Positions 60,328 through 64,000 of a stretch of DNA of 64,000 bases are shown one piece after another. The notes beneath the pieces are model-generated. The model saw nothing but the letters and a program-made list of their open reading frames with translations. It had not been told where the DNA came from and did not search any database. The position numbers and the translations under genes were made by a program. Position 1 is the first letter of the stretch. Every line of letters begins with the position of its first letter. This DNA comes from Chara braunii. Taxonomy: Eukaryota; Streptophyta; Charophyceae; Charales; Characeae. The stretch covers positions 3,929,893 through 3,993,892 of the forward strand of contig BFEA01000037.1 of the NCBI GenBank assembly GCA_003427395.1, written 5' to 3'.

Positions 60328-61153
60328 AACGGCCGCACAAGCTTGCTCGTCAATTGCCAACTCTGATACCTCGGCCATGCAAACGAGTTGTAGACGAGAC
60401 AAAAACAAAAATCGCAGCTGTCGGGTAGAGACAGAAACTTCCACACTTGACGGGCATGGACGAGCCAAATCTTCCAGCACGGAGCAAAAATGGAAAACAA
60501 CGAACCGTAACAAAGGCTGACCAGCAGCTGTCCAGTTGGAAAGCACAGGTATCTGGCCAAAAAGGCGAGGCATGCGTAGAAAGAGAATTGTCGACCAGGC
60601 AGCAAGGGAGCATCTTGGTTCCTGATGGTGGGACAGGAAGCCTCCTCCATGTGCAAGGTTTCAATGGCTCGAGGAGTCAGAGAGAATCCACATTCCGGAG
60701 TGACCAAACAACCTCTCATGGTAGAGTCTTCACCCATCCTGACAATGTGCCAGGCAGATTTATCACAGTTCCACGCCTCTCCTCTCCCCTCGCAAATGGT
60801 CGTCTAACAGTCGCATTTGCCAAAGGCCCTACTCAATTCACTGGAGGCTCCGCGGACCACGCCATTCACGTTTGGCAAGTCTTTGGATCTCAAATTCAAA
60901 AGTCGGATCTACGAGTACAGACTTTTTAATCAAAGAAAGCACCATGGACAGAAAACTGCCGAGCATAGCACCCCACTGGCTGAGGCCGGGGGGAGTTCTT
61001 TTGTAGGCGGAGGGGAGCCAGGATGGCGACACAGAGAGAGAGAGAGAGAGGGAGGGAGGGAGGGCAAGACACACATGTACATACAAACTGAGGGATTACG
61101 AACCTCCACGCAATGCAGACAAACACTGAACACAGCAGCCCAATCATCATTAC

Positions 61154-63257
61154 CTCGTGGTCAGCTCTCCCTGATAGCGTGTTTAGCCCAGCACACTGAT
61201 TGTTGGATTTCACAAATCTCCTGTTTTCGGCAACCTCTCCACGATGGTCGGATCCTCCACTGAGTCCACCTGCAGTGCGGAATCGTTTCCTACTGTAATC
61301 GTCCGCAGCCCCGCCTCCCCAATTTAACTCACGTTCATCATCTGCTAATTTCCGGTCCACCAGTTTCTCGTCTTCCCAGTTTCTCTTTGGGGTGCTTCTG
61401 CTTCCATTATGCACATCCCCTCCTCCTCCTCCTCCTCCTCCTCCTCCTCCTCCTCCTCCTCCCCCTTTGCTACTAGAGAAGTTGTAGTTGCGGTTGTCAA
61501 GCAACTCCACTCGACTCAGGGAATCCTGGTATGCCCAGCTTCGGGATGCAGCTGGGGGCTCACGTCGACTAGAAGATGAATGCCACTCTGCAAAGCGCCC
61601 CGGCACTGCGGCTGACTTCTCGGACGACCAGTCGTCCATGCGGCTGCCCGTCCCCGGCTTGTCATACCAGTCGCTGACGCCCGCCGCTTTTTGGCTGCCA
61701 TACTCTCTGACAGTCGCAGTTGAGGATCGCTCATTCCAATCCCTCTCTCTTTCCCTTCCTCCCCCTGGCTTCTCCGCCTCCTTTATCTTCGATTTTGGTG
61801 AAATTGCTCCCTCCCTCTCGCTCCAATCCCTCGATCTCTCCCTCAGAGGCACGGGTGCACTAGCGGGAGGTGCCCCCCAATCTCTCGAAGCCAAAGGCTT
61901 GTCCGACCAGCTGCCTCTCGTCGACTCCCTCACATTCTCCCCTCCCGCTCCTCCTCCCCATGCTCCTCGAGCCGTATTCTTCTCTGGCCACTTTTCGGAA
62001 GGTGCTAAATCTCTACCGCTGCCAGCCGTTGATCTTTCCCTGGATTCCCAGTCCCTCGAGGTCCTGTCCTTCTCTCTTCCTCCAGCAACCTTAACAACCG
62101 CCGCCGTCCGGCCTTTCGCTACCCCACCTCTGTTCATCCATAGCCTGGACGTCGTTGGTCTCTCCTCCGACCTCGATCTCTTCTTCCCTCCGCCGCCTGA
62201 GGGGTAATACCCCTCAACATCCCGGGAGAGGCCCACATGAAGATCATCGTAGGAATCTGTGAGAGACGGTTTCTTTCTCCCCCCAAGAGAAAGAGAGCGC
62301 CCATCGGCTCCGTACCTCGAGCGCGCGCCTGCAGAGTGGCCTCTTCCAGCATCGTCACCTTTCCCTCCTTTACACGTCTGAGAACGAGAAGAGGGACCAA
62401 GCTCCCGAAGGCTTCGTCCTCCTTCGCGAGAGGAGGGCAGAGAACTGCCCGACAACTTGTTCGGATACGTCAAGCCACTGGAAAAGGACATACCCCCACC
62501 CCCACCCCCTCCCCCTCCCCCTCGTCCTACGAGAGATCTTCCACCCACGCCGTCTTCGTCCGAACGCAACGAGTGCTTGCCTTTCTTCTCGTTGTATCCT
62601 ACTGCCCTCATATCGAACCCGCTTGGCGCTTTGCTCTTCTCAAGCCCTTCTCCGCTCCTCTCCCCTGCGCCTCTTCCTCCCCGAGAAGTGGAACGCACTT
62701 TGGTGTAAGAATTACCGGCTCTGCTATTGACACCCATCCCGCCCAAAGGACTGATCGACTTGCGCGGGACCACTCCCCCCCCNCCNCCNCCNCCNCCNCC
62801 CCNCCNGGNTNCNCCCCCCCCCCCCATGCCACCTCTCACGGGAATCGCTGACTCCACACCTGATCCGAGGCGGGCGAATACAGTCTTCCCGCCGACATCC
62901 TTGCCCGCTGACGGCAGCACAATTCTGTCGAAGACATTGCCGCCGCTGCCCTGGTGCCGACTGCGCCCCGGCTCCGCAGCCCCATCGCCCTGGCGGCGGG
63001 TACTCTCCCAATCTGCGCGAGAGGATGCTCGACTCGCTCCTTTCGTGCCGGCGGTGCGATCGTCGCCAGAGTTCCGCACCTTGGAAGCAACATAACCACC
63101 GCCCACAGCATTGCTTTCCCTCTCCCCTGCCGACCGCACATCATGACCCGCTGTAGATCTTCTCCCCTCCACGTCCTTCGATGGTCTGTCATCCTTGTCA
63201 AGGTCGGGACTCCTCTCCGTCGGATGCCCGGTCCTCCCTGCCAGCTTTTCCCCAGAC
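61154..63257 (-). CDS. Large exon, Gly/Arg/Ser-rich protein
   Basis: An open stretch of about 700 codons from an acceptor TTGTTGTGCAG (63258-63259) to a donor at 61153. The product is hydrophilic and rich in Arg/Asp/Glu/Ser with Gly runs (for example RDWESRERSTAGSGRD, SRDWSEREGAISPKSKIKE, KKRSRSEERPTTSR). A short ordered-looking segment, NVFDRIVLPS to KTVFARLGSG, lies near residues 105-135. Basic nuclear-localisation-like clusters occur. Repeated R-D/R-E/R-S dipeptides suggest a nuclear RNA-processing or chromatin protein; the family is not recognised. Gly runs are encoded by C/CCT simple sequence (61430-61463, 62490-62525 and the N-containing tract 62783-62813), where length errors are likely. 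Plus-strand frames opposite it are shadows. Confidence 0.7.
61430..61463. repeat. (CCT)n coding microsatellite
   Basis: Trinucleotide CTC/CCT run that encodes a poly-Gly stretch on the minus strand and does not disturb the frame. Confidence 0.9.
62783..62813. other. Cluster of undetermined bases in a C-rich tract
   Basis: Scattered N bases interrupt a poly-C/CCN tract inside the large exon. The true length and frame at this point are uncertain, though the frame is open on both sides. Confidence 0.95.
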
Positions 63258-63516
63258 CTGCACAACAACCACTTTCTTAATTATGTAATGAAGAAATGAA
63301 GAAATGACAACACCCACCCCATTCACTCCATGACCGTGATCCCCGTCCCACTCTTAGAACATCCATCGACTAATATACCACTCGCGCAAACCCCGCCGTC
63401 AATCAAACATTTCCTCCCAACAATCCCACGCGTGCACATCGAGCAAAATCCATACAAATAAAAACCACCCACATCGACCAATGTCTCCCTCCGCCCCCCT
63501 TCCTAAACCAAAGTCC

Positions 63517-63518
<2 letters not shown>

Positions 63519-63548
<30 letters not shown>

Positions 63549-63549
63549 C
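63519..63549. repeat. Poly-C tract
   Basis: Nearly uninterrupted C-run in the presumed intron between the two upstream exon blocks. Confidence 0.95.
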
Positions 63550-63658
63550 CCCCTAAACATCTTTCCTTCCCCACCAAAGTTCGCCTGATCATTCCGGAGT
63601 CGCGAAGGAACTGACACAATCCGGTCGTCATTTCCCCTAATTTCTTCTCTTATCTTAC

Positions 63659-63904
63659 TGCTGCTTGGACACGGCCTGCTTCGGCTTGAGATGCTTCTGC
63701 TCTCGTCCACAACGACCAGCCGCTTGTTCGCTCTTCTACTCCTCTTCTCCCTTCTTATTCTTCTCCGTCCGTCATCCTGTTTAGCTTCTCCTAGTTTATC
63801 CCAGTTTAAACCATTTCCAGGTTGCTGCGCTGGTGTTGCTGCTGTCCCTGCCCATCCTCCCTCCTCCTCAAGACAGTAATCGTTCTCCAAGAGCCACAAT
63901 TCAG
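63659..63904 (-). CDS. Probable upstream exon of the same gene
   Basis: A minus-strand frame with no ATG but coherent content (LNWDKLGEAKQDDGRRRIRR then EKRSRRANKRLVVVDES) follows a long pyrimidine tract and an acceptor, CCTTGAG (63905-63906). A donor, GTAAGA, occurs at 63653-63658. The composition (Arg/Lys/Ser-rich) fits the next exon. With this donor the phase does not match the exon starting at 63257, so another small exon or a different donor must lie between, or this belongs to another transcript. The gene's start would lie beyond the window. Confidence 0.4.
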
Positions 63905-64000
63905 CTCAAGGTCATGTCAACCGGTGGGAGGCGCGGGGGAAGAAGGAGAAGGGGGAAAAAAAGGGGAGGAGGGGGTAAAGTAACTGCGAGATTTCCATCA

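Larger units (their letters stand above)
55132..61153 (-). other. Probable 6.0-kb intron
   Basis: Bounded by a donor, GAG then GTAATG (61148-61153), and an acceptor CAG (55132), both on the minus strand. The flanking exons are in the same phase (0). It contains three tandem-repeat arrays, a 5.8S/ITS rDNA fragment and a possible coding relic, listed separately. Undetected small exons inside are possible. Confidence 0.5.

Noticed and set aside
61488-62207. Plus-strand open frame of 239 codons
   Set aside because: Ser/Leu/Pro-rich shadow of the large minus-strand exon in GC-rich DNA.
63914-64000. Plus-strand ATG followed by Gly/Arg/Lys-rich codons at the right edge
   Set aside because: The same DNA reads as a pyrimidine-rich intron end on the minus strand just before the probable exon at 63904. 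The plus frame is purine simple sequence.

Overview
The window looks like nuclear DNA of a plant-lineage eukaryote. Coding blocks are split by GT-AG introns. There is a Helitron relic, a Ty3/gypsy chromovirus relic, retrotransposon LTRs with tRNA-Asp-type primer-binding sites, long (CT)n tracts and assembly gaps. A charophyte-type green alga such as Chara is my best guess, from style only; no species marker was seen.

Layout. 1-1489: non-coding DNA with a 183-bp tandem repeat and a (CT)n tract. 1486-8790: a possible solo LTR of about 7.3 kb, minus orientation, flanked by ACGG on both sides. 9068-9709: a minus-strand ORF for a signal-anchored protein. 10.1-13.67 kb: intergenic DNA with a gap, a possible terminal exon, a foldback element and direct repeats. 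13675-20430: a second, truncated copy of the giant LTR (minus). 20.4-22.2 kb: AT-rich DNA, two weak tRNA-like segments and a plus-strand fragment of the LTR start. 22.6-25.5 kb: internal DNA of a third element, including an unrecognised frameshifted ORF. 25533-28120: its PBS and internally deleted LTR (minus). 28121-33669: a diverged giant LTR in plus orientation, ending in a PBS. 33.7-35.1 kb: leader-like AT-rich DNA, a gap and a microsatellite.

35.2-43.1 kb is a decayed Helitron on the minus strand (Rep and PIF1-type helicase plus several unrecognised ORFs). 44.04-46.4 kb is a 5'-truncated chromovirus pol on the plus strand, followed by a polypurine tract and probable 3' LTR. 47.4-54.4 kb has no recognised gene but carries minisatellites.

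54478-63904 holds the best host-gene candidate, on the minus strand: a large Gly/Arg/Ser-rich ORF (exon 61154-63257), a terminal exon rich in Ala/Glu/Arg heptad-like sequence (54478-55131), and a probable upstream exon (63659-63904). The two main exons are phase-compatible across a 6.0-kb intron. That intron contains a degenerate 5.8S rRNA/ITS fragment and three tandem-repeat arrays.

The least ordinary content is the family of giant LTRs with internal tandem arrays, the rDNA fragment inside an intron, and the shared pattern of Trp-to-stop changes in the Helitron and chromovirus relics. All identifications come from reading motifs by eye; no database search was possible.
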